From contig NC_092861.1 in NCBI RefSeq assembly GCF_032062135.1, forward strand, positions 119,495,989-119,559,988: 64,000 bases of DNA, written 5' to 3'. Below the pieces are notes generated by a model. The model was not told the DNA's origin and did not search any database. It saw only the letters and a program-made list of their open reading frames with translations. Each line of letters begins with the position of its first letter. Positions within the stretch are counted from its first letter, which is position 1. Source of the DNA: Pyxicephalus adspersus. Lineage: Eukaryota; Chordata; Amphibia; Anura; Pyxicephalidae. A program made the translations under genes and the position numbers. This document shows positions 1-14,300 of this stretch, piece after piece.

Positions 1-92
1 ATATACATACCTATTAAGGGCCAAAATCCGGTCCAGCCCCACTGTCAAATTTTAAAAGCCCTTGTGGGGGTCAAAAAGTTTGCCCAACCCTG
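1..92. repeat. hAT-like transposon end
   Basis: The block ends with GTCAAAAAGTTTGCCCAACC. Its reverse complement starts CAGGGTTGGGCAAACTTTTT, the terminal form of many vertebrate hAT MITEs. Only one end is in the window, so the assignment is tentative. Confidence 0.45.
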
Positions 93-215
93 GTCTAAAC
101 ACTTGTAGTGTCATTGTCTACCCACATTACAGGCATTATAAACTTTATTTCTATATTTTACACAAATTCAAAATTAGTAATGAAAAGGCTGCAGTTATAA
201 ATGCAAATGAATTAC

Positions 216-305
216 CTGGAGCATAACAACGTTGTCACCTTCAAAAGTGACAAAGACATCAGAGTCACATTTCAAGCCTGGTATTCGGTTTTCCATCATA
301 AAGCC
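216..305 (-). CDS. ACOXL: ACOXL exon with catalytic glutamate (90 nt)
   Basis: Thirty complete codons read [18 protein letters not shown], then [12 protein letters not shown]. The acceptor is TTTTTACAG (306-314) and the donor GTAATTC (209-215). TFEG(D/E)N-V-MLQ is the active-site motif of acyl-CoA oxidases, and its Glu (codon at 241-243) aligns with the general base that removes the alpha proton of acyl-CoA. This copy keeps it, so the active site is not obviously dead. The remaining C-terminal exons lie left of the window. Confidence 0.96.
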
Positions 306-407
306 CTGTAAAAAGTGACAGCCTTTGTTTAGTGAAAAGCATCAGAACAAAGAACGAACAATTAGATTATGTACCTATGTAGGTGATGCAACAATTGTAA
401 CTAATAA

Positions 408-452
<45 letters not shown>

Positions 453-3400
453 AACATAATACCCAAGTTATAAAGTATAGTGAGAGACTGAGCAGATATT
501 GGAAGTTGGTATTTACCTCATTAACCTGAAGCTTTATATTTATGCAATTCACATTTGTACATATTTCTTGTACTATATTTCCCTTAGGCTATGTACACAC
601 GTCAGATGATTCTCGTCCTATAATCGCCTCAGGACTACTATCAAAGGAGAATTTGACGCGAGTACAGTGCTCGTCCAACGTCATTCATGGATCCGTCCTG
701 GCATCCTGACTAATTTACAACTGATCTTTTCACTTTATGAATAACTGATGATTTATGAATAATAATAAATATATAGCTAAAATAAAATCATTTTCTGTAA
801 TATCAACCATTAATTAAGACATTTCCATCACAGTACTTTATTTTGCCAGTGTATGTCCTCAGCCTGATGGCTAAAATCACTCAATCCAATTGTTCTAAAC
901 CAAATTGTTTTCAATCTGCCCCTGCCAGGTAATGGACAGACAAAGAAAGAAGTGCAGTAATGTTCCTATGTCTCTGTCACTCTGATCTTTCCTCCTGTTA
1001 GCAAGATTCTTTTCAGAAAAATGAACTGAAAGTCTTTTAACTTTGTTTCTTCTTTAAAGCAGAACTAAACTTAAAAGTAAATAAAACTGCAAGAAGACTG
1101 TGGCACTTGCATTTGCAGTGGTGGTACAGTTCTTTCTCAATAGAAATTAAAAATAATTGTGCTGCAAGAACCAACCGGTCGCCTCTAGAAACCATGCTGC
1201 AACCCCATGGCCTCGCAAATGCAATCACTTGGGAACGTGTGTACAAAGATAATCCTAACTGATCTCATTCAGTTGAATAGGAATAGCTGGGTGCAAGGCT
1301 AAGCATGTCGTAAACCACTGCTGGTAACTGCAAGTCTGAAATGATTCTTAGAAGTCTACTTGTAAAGCAGTGAATCTGACATTGATCAGTCTTTGGTGGA
1401 GAAACATTGCCTTTGCCATTAAAAACACATGACCCTGTAAGATTCCTCATCAGAATGTATAGTGAATGTAAGTTTCACTACTTTATTAAGGTTTTTTAGA
1501 AATATCATATACAAAGAATATCATATACAGTATATGGGACATCAGTGTTACCATATGAGATGAGCCACATAAAGTTTAGAGGCCCTCCTAAAGGCTGACC
1601 AACATACATATACCAGAGCAAAAAAATAAATACCATCAGTATTAACTCCTTTTCATAGTAAACATATAATTACCAGTGTCTTATTGTTTTAGCTTAGCTT
1701 AAGTAGTTTTGCAATCTCAGCAAATGTCCCTGAACTGTAGTACTTAAATAAAATAAAATTCTGATTTCACCATCAGGTGTTTAATCTGCAGGTTGAGTTT
1801 TTTTAGTTTTGATGTGATAATGTAACTATATTGATTTGGCAATCATTTTCTTTTTGTTTTTATTCATTGAGGTTAGAAGCACCAAGGTTCAAAGCACATC
1901 TAAAAGAAAGTTAAAATAGTATTTTTTTAATTGTTTATATTACAAGCTGCTTTAGCAAATAAATGTCATTCAGTAATGTCAGTCCTTTCATTATTTCACT
2001 CACACACAAAAAAATAGGAGGCAAGAAGTGGCAAAGGTAGAAGAAAATCTGAACATATTCATAACAACATTCTCCTGTGATAAGGTTTCGATGACTTTCA
2101 CTATTTTATGAAAGTGTTAACTGTGGATGAGAAATCAATAAAAGTGTAGTGACCAGAACACATTTATGTGGACCATAATCGGAAGCTTTTTGTTAAGGTG
2201 CATGTAAACCCTGAACATAGTTTTAACCATGTTTGGTATTATGGCTAACTGTACACTGTTTTCTTTAAAAAACATAATTAATTATTTAGGGAATCGTGTT
2301 GCTTGTGTGGAGATCATGCCAGTAACAGCACTTTAAGTTGCAAGCTGACATTCCTAAGCCAGTGTCTTGCAATTAGCATCATCAGCCCGCTACGCATGCT
2401 CCTTATGCTAGCTGTTGGGCGCTGTTCTGCTCTATGCAGAGGGGAGCAGGAGAATGGCGGAGTGGCAACCCACTGGGCTCTCTCCCCTTCACTTTCATTA
2501 TGATCATTACCAGTTCTTTGTCCGTGGATCTGCCAGGACAGCCGTTGGAACGAGGGACATCGAGCGCTGTACACATGCCAGATTTTGTCCAAAATCAGCC
2601 CTGAGGAGATTATCGTACGAAAATCACCTGACGTGTGTACAGAGCCTTACAGACAGCTCAATGGCTAACTGAAAAACACACTGCTACAGACCTGGTATTA
2701 TAACACAGTGGCTAAAAATTCTGAGCTTGTAACAAATGTGCTGTTTCTATAAGGACCTCAAGGAAAGTAAGTTTTCAAACAGATTCACAAAATAATATTT
2801 TATTACATTTCATTTCAAGCCTTAAAAGTGTCAACTCTTCTGAAATGCTCTCTAAAGTTAAGTTGTTACAATGAAGTGAATTTTTATTGTCTTTATATTC
2901 ATTCCCACCAAATGTGTTTCTGTGGGTAGGCAAATAACTGGTAAATGGCAAACGTCCACAAATCCTAAAATGCTGCCACAAATTTAAAGACAAAAGAACC
3001 CACCACTTTTGATTCTTTTACAATAAATAAATCAGGAGAAAACTGGGTCAAATTATTTCTTTGCTTTTTCCCTACACAGATGTTTTGAAAGAATATTTTA
3101 TTAGTTAAAATAAACCACAAAACCCAAAATGAACAAGACGTGCATCAAGAGGTGAGGCATAACCAGCTGTGTGTTATGTTGCGGAGTGGAAAATTTGAGG
3201 ATAAGCAGCACTGTCACGTGAGTACGGCAGGTTTTGGCATTTCAAATAAACAATAAAATAAATCTATAAACAGAGTTGGGGGAAAAATAAAAGGCAAGTA
3301 AATTGCACTGGTGTCCGTTCCAGGAAAATTCATATTTAGAGGAACTTAACTTTTAATGTGTCTGACTCGCTGCTTCCCCACTAACATTATTATGCATTAT

Positions 3401-6400
3401 AGAAAAAATGAATGACTAACCACACTAAAACTGATTAAAAGAATACCTATTTAGATCTTGGAAGTAGTTTACAACTGCTTTTAATATTTTTCCATTTTTA
3501 TCAATTGCATAAAGTCTACAGAATTAGGTAAAATTAAAGCAAAATCTGCAACAATCGGAATCAAAACAGCCTTGTGCAGTAAAAGGAAGCCATGATCATA
3601 TACACTAATACATCTAAATACATTTACATCCTATTTTGGGGAACCTGGGTCACTAACCTAATAAGTATAATTTTTTATATTTTAACTTTTATGAGCTCAG
3701 TTTTGATTCAGCATCATCAGTGGACTTACAATAACCTCAGAACATCTGTGAATAATTTTGCATCAGGTTCCAAACTAACATAAAGGGGGTAATCTGTTTT
3801 CTGCGTTTCATGCCCATTGTGAACAAAGATATGCACCTTAGGATAAAAGTTAGGAAAAAGTTTTCTTGGCTAGTTTAGGTTGCTTATACCAGCTCAGACT
3901 GGGGAAGGGAGAACAACACACTAAGCCACTGTGCTAACAAATAACATGAAAATAAAAGGAGACAGCAGAATGACAGGAAAACGTTGATAGGTCTGCTGTG
4001 TTTCTTTCACTATGTTCATGGATTGGTGAAAGGCCTACATCTAGTTTTTGTAGGAAAGGACAGGTCTCCAGCCTGAATTTGTTGTCCGACATGGGTGTAA
4101 TTCTCAATAGATGGACAAAAAACAAATGCATGCATGGGCAGGTAAATGTATGAGAATTTTTATTTACTTACAGTTTAGCTTTGATGAGATTTTAAAAGTA
4201 ATTTCTATTAATGCCTAAAGCTGCAGCCAATCCTGCAAAAAGGGACACTCTCTGTTCCAATGTAAAAACAACCATTTTCCAAATTGTGCTCCTGTATAGC
4301 AACTCTGTCACATGAGCTTCTGATGAACACTACAAATGGATGTTTTAACAGAAGTGGATGTTTTAACTATGACGTTTGCTCACCATGAACCCTGGCCTAA
4401 TAAATGACATGCAACTAACCCTGTACTGCATGGCAAAAGTCTCTTTACATTTCACAAGGGACTTTTTTTAAAGGCTATAGTTTACCATATACATTAAACC
4501 TTAAGTGTCATTCACTTAAGGTTTAATTCATTATTAGGCAATGATAACCCAGTTTCCTTACCCTGCTCTGCATATTTTCTCTCACCTTGGCATGTTAACT
4601 GAAACTGAACTGTTAAAACTCTGTACATCGTAAATGTAATTTCTTTTACATTATTAATTATACTACTTATTGTTTATTTATATACACACCATCAGTTTCT
4701 ACTTTTTTTTGCTTTTATTATTACTATTATACAGAATTTATTAGGTGTCATTATATTACACAGCACTGTAAATTAAACAGGGGTTGTAAAAGAAAACTAC
4801 AGACAGTGGCGCAAGAGGAGAGGACCCTGCCCCAAAGAGCTTACAATCTATGAGGTGGGGGAAGTATCACACAATTGAGGATTTCATACAGTGATATTTA
4901 AACCATAAATGTTTCGAATGTATTCCCCCCAGCAGTATCACAAGGATGATTGTGAGCAGTATTCTACCACATCCTGATATTATACCTGCATCATATCCTA
5001 CATATGGAACATATTCTATCTATGCCTCTGGGGGTGCCAAACAATAGTTTTACCACCTACAACTCTGCCAATATTATCTGCATTAGGAAATTAGGAAAAA
5101 AGAAGCAAGCTTGGTCAAGAATAACCTGTATTTTTGGCTATACCTCTTATAAATACTTTATTACATTGTTTAATATTATTATCAAATTAAATATAAGTGT
5201 GTTGATGACAGTAGTCATTATTTCAAAGTATTTAATAACTACTCTTTCTCTACACCTATATCTACACTTATGTATAAAACACACTCTGTGAAACAGCTTG
5301 ATTTCATCTAGCGGCTAATGAGGATTAAAAATGACAGAGGCCTGCACTATTCTGTAATCTGAGCAGAGTCTCACAGCGTTTCTTGAACTGTTTGTGTTGG
5401 CTGGGTCTTTATGCTCACATCTGTTTGTAAGATGTCCTAGTTCTGCAAAACCCGAGCATAATCATATAATCATGTGCAGAACTATATTTTTACGTCACAC
5501 AATGGACAGAAATCTATTTTGGTTTGGTTTGCATGTTGTTAACTATGGAAAAGGCAAGCATACTGGTTCTCATTATTTTTCTATATCTTTTAAGGAATTG
5601 TTCTTACTGAGCATTACAACTGTATCAAAGTATCAGTATATAATAAATTATTATATATTATTCTTTGTACAATATGTTGATCTTACAATTGGTTGCTGCC
5701 TGGAGAATTCAAACAATAAGTAGATTCAAGACTAACATTTTATATCATCTTCAGGCTGACTAAAGAACATTAAAAGTATTTCTACTGAATCCCGAAGAAG
5801 CTTCTATGCAAATTCAGACTTTCTAATATTGGCATACATCTAGGAAAACCACTCACCTGTCAGTGAGACATAGTTCCGTCAATTTTTGGGTTCTGAAAAA
5901 GGGATGCCTACTCTCCCTATACCTCATAATGTGTAAGACTTATATACACTCAATTTGCTACATTTGTTGGAGACAAAAGGGTTGATTTACTAAACACATA
6001 TAGGGGTTCACTTAGAAAAGGTAATTATCCTCTGCATAGAAGTCACAATATGGTGACATCCACTTAGCCAAAAATATGCAGGGAAATCTAAAAATAAAAA
6101 GATTTTGGCTTTCACCTGATATGTCAGCAGAGCTTTAAGCCATTCACTAAGCTAAGAGAAATATTCTCTGCAAAAGAATAATTCTTGTTCAAAATTAGCT
6201 AAATTAGTAAATAAGCTCCAAAGTAAAGGCCTAAAAGTCTTGGCAGCATCTGTGTACCTGTCAAAGTAGGTTTTAGCAAGGGTTCATCTGTTATTTGATC
6301 AAGTTATTTGATAAGTGAGAAAAAGGGTTTTAATAGGCTAGAAAAGTTTATTTATGAGGAAGGAGAAATTCCCAGTTTGTTAATTTATAAGAAAAGACAA

Positions 6401-8339
6401 GTTTGGGACCACATAAAGAGGATTAAATACCTAAAACTATGCAGGGAAAATAAATCTTGTCTTGGAAAATCTCCCAAACAAAAAAAAGGACAAGGAGTTA
6501 GTCTACCTTTGAAGTGTTGTCATAAAATAATATGAATGGCTAATACATAGAAAACATTACATACAGGGCAAAAGTGAAGCAATACATTTTCTTACTTGAG
6601 AAAGGGTAAAGAAGAATGTTACAAAATACATGTAAGCAGGTCATATGTAATGATCTTAGGGAGGTTTACCTACAAGTAGTGAATAGAGCAATTTGAGAAT
6701 TACTTAAGGTGGACAGGTGATAAATACCGTACCTGTGCTAAGTGTAAGCTCCCAAACCCATATCTGAAAAATATGCTTTATATGTGTATAACATTTCTGG
6801 AAATTATGTGTTTACCCTTTCCCTATAAAAAAAACTAAATAGAGAGTTGATAATCCCAATTAGTAATTTCCTATTAAATGCCAATTTTAGTTGTATTGAA
6901 GGAACTGCTTAAAAGATGGTAAGGAATGCCTCACAAGTCAAAAGTATTAGGCATCAGAAGTCAACGGTTTTAATTATAGAATTTTAGGCTGTCTCAGGAA
7001 ATAGTAAGCAGGTTAGGTATTGAAGTGTACAGATACATTTCCAGTGTTTCTTTTAACTCTCAGGTTGTCCTTGTCACTTTGTTTTATTTTGTGTTAATCT
7101 GTTAATTTGTGTTTTTTTTTCCACTGCAGTAAGGAATTTCCCCTTTTTCTCAGAGGCAACATAACAGGCATATGACTGTATTAGGTGACTGTTGCTCTGT
7201 CATAAACCAAAAGAATTCAAATTCTATTTTTAATGGATTGCAGGAAAAAAAGGGTTCCTTTATTGTAAACTTCTGTTCATGTAGAACCCGCTAATCTTAG
7301 ATAACTATTTAGAAATTAGGACAGTGGTTGAATTCTACTTACAGGCTGTTATATAAAGCTTGGTTCTTGTATTTATTATTAAATATGTACAATACCTTAT
7401 GTTAAACTCTTTATTTTATACTGAAAAATGTCAAAGCTTAAGACACCAAAATGAAAATAATCCATCTTATTTCCACAAGCGCACACTGGAGGTTTTGTAA
7501 TAATATTCTGTGTGATGAATATGAGGCTTATTGTGGCTGAACACCACTCGGGACAGTTTTGTGGTTCTATTTTTCATAGTCTGTGCTGACATTCTAAGAA
7601 ATTTTAGACATGTTTATGGATTTTAATTGGTTGTAATAGCAAGAACACATTGACATAGTTTACAGAGTGCAATGTGAATGCTCAAGTAGGTTAAAAGCTG
7701 TTTGAGGACACTGATCAATGTCTTTAAACATCCTCTTTTCACTGCCTAAAACATAATAAAATTTTCACACTTTTACAGAAGTGTCAAGATGCATAAGCTA
7801 AAGAAGATATCAATCATTTGTCTTCAAAGCCAACAACAATGAAGAAAATGTCCTATTTAAAAAGTCTTACACAGTGGTAGTACAGGACTATGGAAGTAGG
7901 TAAACAGGAAGCTGACAAAAATACCTAAATATACCTACATAGAAGGTGCTTATTTATATTATCAGTATTGCATATATTATTATGACCCTTATATTATAAA
8001 CTGTAATTGTAATTGTGTAAATGTTTACATTTTGAAAGCTGCTATGTAGCGACTGCAGCTATAGCTAGAAAGAATTCTATAACTATGAGTACAGTATCTG
8101 TGGATGAACTCTCAGTGAACTGATGATTCACAGAATTTTACAATGTGAAAAGATAATTATAATTTGATCCTAATCTTTATGTGAAAAAGATGATAAAACA
8201 CACCTAAAATTATGTATGATCAGAGAAAGGTTATTGTAAATGTGGGGAGTAGATATTCTAGAAAACAGAACATGAAAATCCATATCCGCAATGTGTTTCC
8301 ACGAGGTCTGTGATCATCCGGATTGTAAAACAAAACAGG

Positions 8340-8376
<37 letters not shown>

Positions 8377-11300
8377 CACATATATATACACACACACACA
8401 CACACATTTTTTGTACAAAATTAAAGTATAAAGTATATAAGTATGGTATAGTTTAAAGTTTAAATAATGATTCCTCCTAAAGTAGAACTAAAGTCTGGGC
8501 ATGCAAACTGATGATGGACTTGGATAAGGTAGAAGTGATAGAGTGGGAAGTGTGTTGCCCAGAAAAAGGCCACCATCTTTTTTAGTCTTTCTTGGCCTCT
8601 CTGCTTCCTGCTGATGGGATAGAATAAAAACAGTGGGAAGTGACATCACAAAATGTCAGATTAAGATGGTGATGAAACAACTCTGTATCTGCCACTTTTA
8701 CAGCAATCTGAGTGTCCCAATGTACACAGGGAGGTGACAAAGTCTATAACTGCTGTGTAAGACAGCTAGAACAGATTAGGTCACTAAACATCATTCAGTT
8801 TGGGAAAAACAACCTATATATTATACTCTATTTTACAACCTTGCTGTAAGGCAGGATCAGAATCTTGAACATTACTGTACAGCCGATCAACCAGTCAGAA
8901 TGATTGTTGTTTGATAGGTGATGCTACACAGAGCTGCCTCAGTCAAACAAGTGGTTTCCAAATTTTCCTAAACTTTTGATTAATTCACAAATATATATGA
9001 TCATATGAAGAGTCAATGATTTGCCCTTTAATTTAAACAAGTGAATGTGAATACAATGCTTGGGATGCTTCAAAACTCACCATTCCTCCAGTACACTCCC
9101 GACAGTCTTGTAGACATGACAAATTCTCCCATGTGCTATACGCCTTTAGACCAGCAACAAGTGCTTGTAAAGGGCGATTATTTACCAAGTCTCTATTATG
9201 ATAAACATCTTCATCAAGCATTTCTCCAGCATACCTATGAAATAAAATGGTAGGTAAATAAACAGTGTTTACAAAGAGCCTAACAGTTCCATTTCCTACA
9301 ATTCACATACCCAACCCCAAAATCACATTACTGGTGATAATCATAAAAAGCCTTTACCAAAAATTTAGGTTTAGTTAACATTGTGGAAGTGGAGAAAACA
9401 GGTTACAGCATCCTCATGGAAAAACAGGGACAGTTGAAAGTGGCTAATGACCACCCACTGACCACCTTTCAGAACCACCCGGATGCACATTCAAGTGTGA
9501 AGACTTTTGCCTTCACTTACAGTGGCTAAATGAGGAATCAGGAGAGGGACAGGAAAATGCTATCCATGATGATCCTTTTCCAAAACCTGTACCAATTTAC
9601 AAATGTTTGCATTAAATACATTAATATTTAACATTTCTGATATACATGTATTTTTTTAGCCATGTACTTTATCATGTATTTATTAGCTGTGAATGTTGTG
9701 AATGTGACTCTTTACTTTTCCTAAGCAATGTAATCAATAGCTTATGCTACAGCTCTGTTGAAGGCCATCTTCTTTCAAAAGTAATATTTCAGTGTTTTGT
9801 GTGCACAAATAGTTTAAACATCCTCTACCAAAAGCATAGTGTTTATACCATCCTCTACCAACTTAGTGTTTATATCAATAATTTTTAGTTGGATTTCCTA
9901 GTTACATTTTCTAAGATTTGGTGAATCAGCCAAGGGGTATGGCACCATTATTTGTAATAGCCTTGTTCATTATGAGTTGAATAAAAGGTGAATTCAACTA
10001 TTATGTGTCCAACCCACTAATATAACAGTATCCCAAAAAGATATTTACGTTGTTATAAATTATAATATAGACATTAGTACAACAAGTTATATGAACTGAC
10101 ACAAGTATCGTACATTAAATTCAGGTGTTTGATATTGTTATACATTCTGCAGTAATGGTTTTCCACAGAGCATAATAATTTATGTGACTGTAAAGTACAA
10201 CTGCATGTAATTATTTTTCTTTTTAGTTCTAGATAGAGCAAAAAAAAAATTACAACCAGATTTTTTTACCTTCACTTCTCCCAGTGACAACACAGTTCCA
10301 CCCATCGAAAAATAAAAGATTATTGGCTAGAGTTTCACTTAAAGTTACTATTGTTCATCTTGTTGATACTGTATATCGATATAATTTTTTCCAGCTGTCT
10401 GCAAATGTGTTACATATTAACACTTTATCAATCACTACCTAATATTTTTACTTTGTAGTGTCATACATTTCCATGGATTTTGTTATTTTGTAACAGCAAA
10501 ACCACAATGACACATTCCAATCTAAAATTCTTAATACAATTACTTGGTTTGCATATCAGTAAATTTTGTTTAAGCACATCCGTTTCAGAATTACATTCCT
10601 GACAAGCAAGTAAAACTGGAGAAATGCCATTGATTTTATAGGGATTAGCCTTAGTACAATAAAAGCTGTTGTAACTATTCAAACTGACCATTCCTATGTA
10701 AAATATAATTGTTATTAGTGATGTGGGGATTGCCAAGAATGAGATGACTCTTTTTTGATGCACTATGTTGTTTCTAGTTCATCCGTTAAGAGACAGGAAA
10801 TTTTGGAGGGGATATCCCATAACTGGATTCCCAATGATATGCAGAAGGCCAGCATGTGATTCAATTTGTCCACAACCACAGAAAACTCGTGTCAGTTCCC
10901 AGTACAACTGAACTTTAAAATAAACCTTCTTCAGAGAGATATGGAAACTACCATTGGTATATCTCATTCTGCAAATGCTAGTTTCATGGCTGTTTTTGCA
11001 TGTGTTTGAACGTCTGGGTCTTTGCTGAAATAATCATGCTAAAACTGATGACTCTTCTTCCCTGGTAAAGATATATCCACCTCAGCGTATAAGCCTGACA
11101 ACTAGCATATACAGAAGAGCATCAATGGCTGCTCTAATGAGTCTCAAGAAGGGTTTTCTTTAAAAAAAGAAAAATGAGCACTCTGCACTACCACACTGAA
11201 CTGATGACCCTAAAGTGAAAATGTTTCTTTTTAATTCTGCCTTGTGAAGAGTTATAAGACTTGCACTCCAAAGCCACATAGTTAAGTGCTCCCAACTGCC

Positions 11301-14300
11301 CTTATTCAATTACCATGCAACTACAGAATTGACAGCTGGTTTGTCATGCAGCTAAGGTCCAATTCTTGTTCCAGAGGAGGAAAAGCAGCCACATGGCCAG
11401 GGGCAAATTGTTGTTTTCAGAAATTGCACCATGATTGGCTGCAACTGTAATCGCAGCCGCATGGAAATATGTGTACAAAATGATTCCTAATTGAGCACAT
11501 TCATATTCTAAGGCTGAGTGTGAAAAAACTGCAGATGGCAAGGGAACGGGACAAGAGAAAACTATCTACAAAATATGAAGTGGTAGGACTGGAGACCAGC
11601 TATAAGTTGTTTAATGGCAAACAAATGTGGTGATAAAAGTACACAAGGCCTCATACAATTCTTTAATACCTGCTGGTAAATGTCAGTGCCAATGCCGTAG
11701 CCAAATGTGGCATCAATCGTAGGTGCTGGGTTTGATGTTCAATTATTTTCACTTCCTCTTTGTCTTTCGGACCAAACTGCCTCCGACTGAAAAACAAAAC
11801 ATATTAAGGGTACATGAGTATAACAAGAAAACAATATTTGCAAGGCACTAGGACTTTCAGCAAATTACCAGAGCGAATCGGGAGTAATGAAAAGGTTAGT
11901 ATATGGAAGAAGGGTCAAGAAATATGTGACCATTTTAATATGCTCTGTCTATAAGGGCCATACTAACAAACAGAAAGTTCATGTTCAAGGAGTCTAAAAA
12001 GCTTTAAAGCACCTAGGTGAAAGTGATACCACTATTCTTCTGGTGAGATCCTACAGATTGCACATTTTATCAGACTAATCTTTTTTATTATGTTTTTTTA
12101 AATTATAGGGCAATACATAGGTAGAATGTAGTTAATTATCTTTGGATCTATGGCTGCCAGAACAATATTACCTTTATGTGTTTCTAAAGAGACAATTTAT
12201 TTTGAAGACTGCATTAAAAAGGAATAATTGCTAGTTTAGATAGAATGTGACCTGGGGCTGTATTTCCAAGGCAATCCTACAGGATATGGTCTAGACTGAA
12301 GTTTTAACCTTGTAACTTGTATTTATTCTCCTATTAACTTTGGATTTTAATGTGTCATTAACTGAAGATGGCTTTTTTAGGCATTTATTTGGTGGTAGAT
12401 TGTATTGTTAATTCCCAAGTCACAAAATTCTGCTGTGACAGCTACAATGATCTAAATGGTTAGTTTATTAAGGTCCGGAACTTCATGTTTCTATTGTGCA
12501 TGTACTGTGATTATAGACTGTGGGCATGACACAGCAGAATGTGGAAGATAATGTTTAATAGTAAGCAGCTACAAATGTGTGAGAGAGAAAAGGGATGATG
12601 TGCCCTAAAAAAGACACAAGTTTGTAAAGCCGAATACCAAGCATACAGCTAAATACAGAACTGAACTCTTAAACTGGTAAATAACTTCTATTTCCATCTA
12701 TTCAGTCTGCCTCTGTCTTTAAGCTTATTTAATATTTGGCTTTATTACTGAAAACACATATTTGGAGTGGAGAATGTAAATAGTAACTTATAGCACAAAC
12801 TTTTTTACATTTGGATAAACCCTCTGTTTCCCTTCTAGGAAAATTTCAGAACAGTGTTCATAACCACATTTTTGGTGACATTGGTGGCATAACCACAGTG
12901 GTTTTCAGCATTTTCTCTGCACAGTGAAACATGTATACAATTGTAAAGATTATCTGTGCAGTTGGATTATTGAATTGGTTAGAATGTGTGCAAAATAAAC
13001 CACCTGACCCCAGTTACACTTACATTGCCAGCAATAAAGTGCCTTTCCTGCCTCTGCTGCAGCTGACAATGGAAAACAGTAATTCATTCACAGTTCTGGA
13101 ACCTACTAATTGGCTTTCAGACTTGTGCACAGTCCATGGGAGGAAATCACATGCTCCCCAATCTAGAAACACCAGATTTCTTTATCCAGTGACAGCAGAG
13201 ATAAGAGAAGCATGACATAGCTTTAGAAGTTAATGAATGTCTAGAATCCATAAAGCTGCTTTGTTTGTGATTAACTCACAGTGAGGATTTTATACAATAA
13301 CTGACATGATACTGCCTAATAATATGTACAGACAAACATCTGTCCTAACTGCACTTATTAAAATAATGTACCTGTTCCGACTTACATACAAATTCAACTT
13401 AATACCAAACCTACAGTCCCTATCTCGTATGTAACCCGAGGACTACCTGTATTTTTTTCTAAAATTACTAGTTACTTGGCTGTCATGTTAATTTAGTGGA
13501 TTTAAAATTTCTGAGCAAATATAGTAACATCTACTAGAATGGCAAATATTCTTCTAAATTTTTTGTTAAGTGTGAGATAACAAAGGATTAAAGCTCATTG
13601 GTCTACATATCAAGGTGGAGTTTAAAGTTAACAAACACTCGTGGGAACATACAAAAGAGCTAAGGTTGCACTTATATACATTATTTTGCAATGTTAGCAG
13701 TGCCAGAACAATAATTTAAATTCTGTAAAAATATAAGGCTAAGATGCATGAGTTTAGAAATGAGGTAAGTATACAATATTTATGAATTAGATTCAGTGAA
13801 TCCTTTAAATGTGCAGGTATCACGAAACCTCATGAAGGCTCCCCCACACATCCTTATAATGGGCAAATTGCTTTATACTATGTCTTGCAGGTTTCTATAA
13901 AATAAATCTCATAGTATGGTAACTTATGTGTCCTCTGAAAGTATAAATTAGAATGTTAGATAGTTATGTTCAGTGATTTTTATTTAGATGGGCAATAGCC
14001 CTGACAAAAGTAAAACAAATTAATAAAAGAACTATGCATTATAAGAGTGGTTGACTATTACTAGATTATTATCACCAAAACCAATTTATGGTGCTTTACC
14101 ACAACCCTCAGTCGTTTTATATCAAAGTGAAATTTCAGCAAAAATATTTGGAACATCTGTTGGGTTTTTATTTCTGTCATTTTTGGCACTGAGATAAGTA
14201 CTGAAGATGAGGCAAACACAAGTCAGCAGATTCCTATTGACTACATTGGATTTACAGAGAATTATGGACACAGTAACAAGGCTGTGTTTGAGCTGCTTTT

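Larger units (their letters stand above)
306..9080 (-). other. ACOXL intron, 8,775 nt
   Basis: No coding exon was recognised. It holds a (TA)n tract, two PIF/Harbinger-like MITE fragments, one T2-like MITE terminus at 1057 (TTAA followed by AGCAGAACTAAAC), an L2 3' tail at 4715-4880, and a (TA)n/(CA)n compound microsatellite near 8345-8406. Between 4900 and 8340 I see only unique-looking AT-rich sequence. Confidence 0.85.

Noticed and set aside
2303..2672. Overlapping frames on both strands
   Set aside because: They fall in the GC-richer core of a Harbinger-like MITE fragment; coding potential on both strands is a by-product of low stop density there.
12931..13215. 94-residue plus-strand open frame
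   Set aside because: It lies antisense in an ACOXL intron, has no recognisable domain or splice context, and runs up to the pogo-like fragment. Chance frame.
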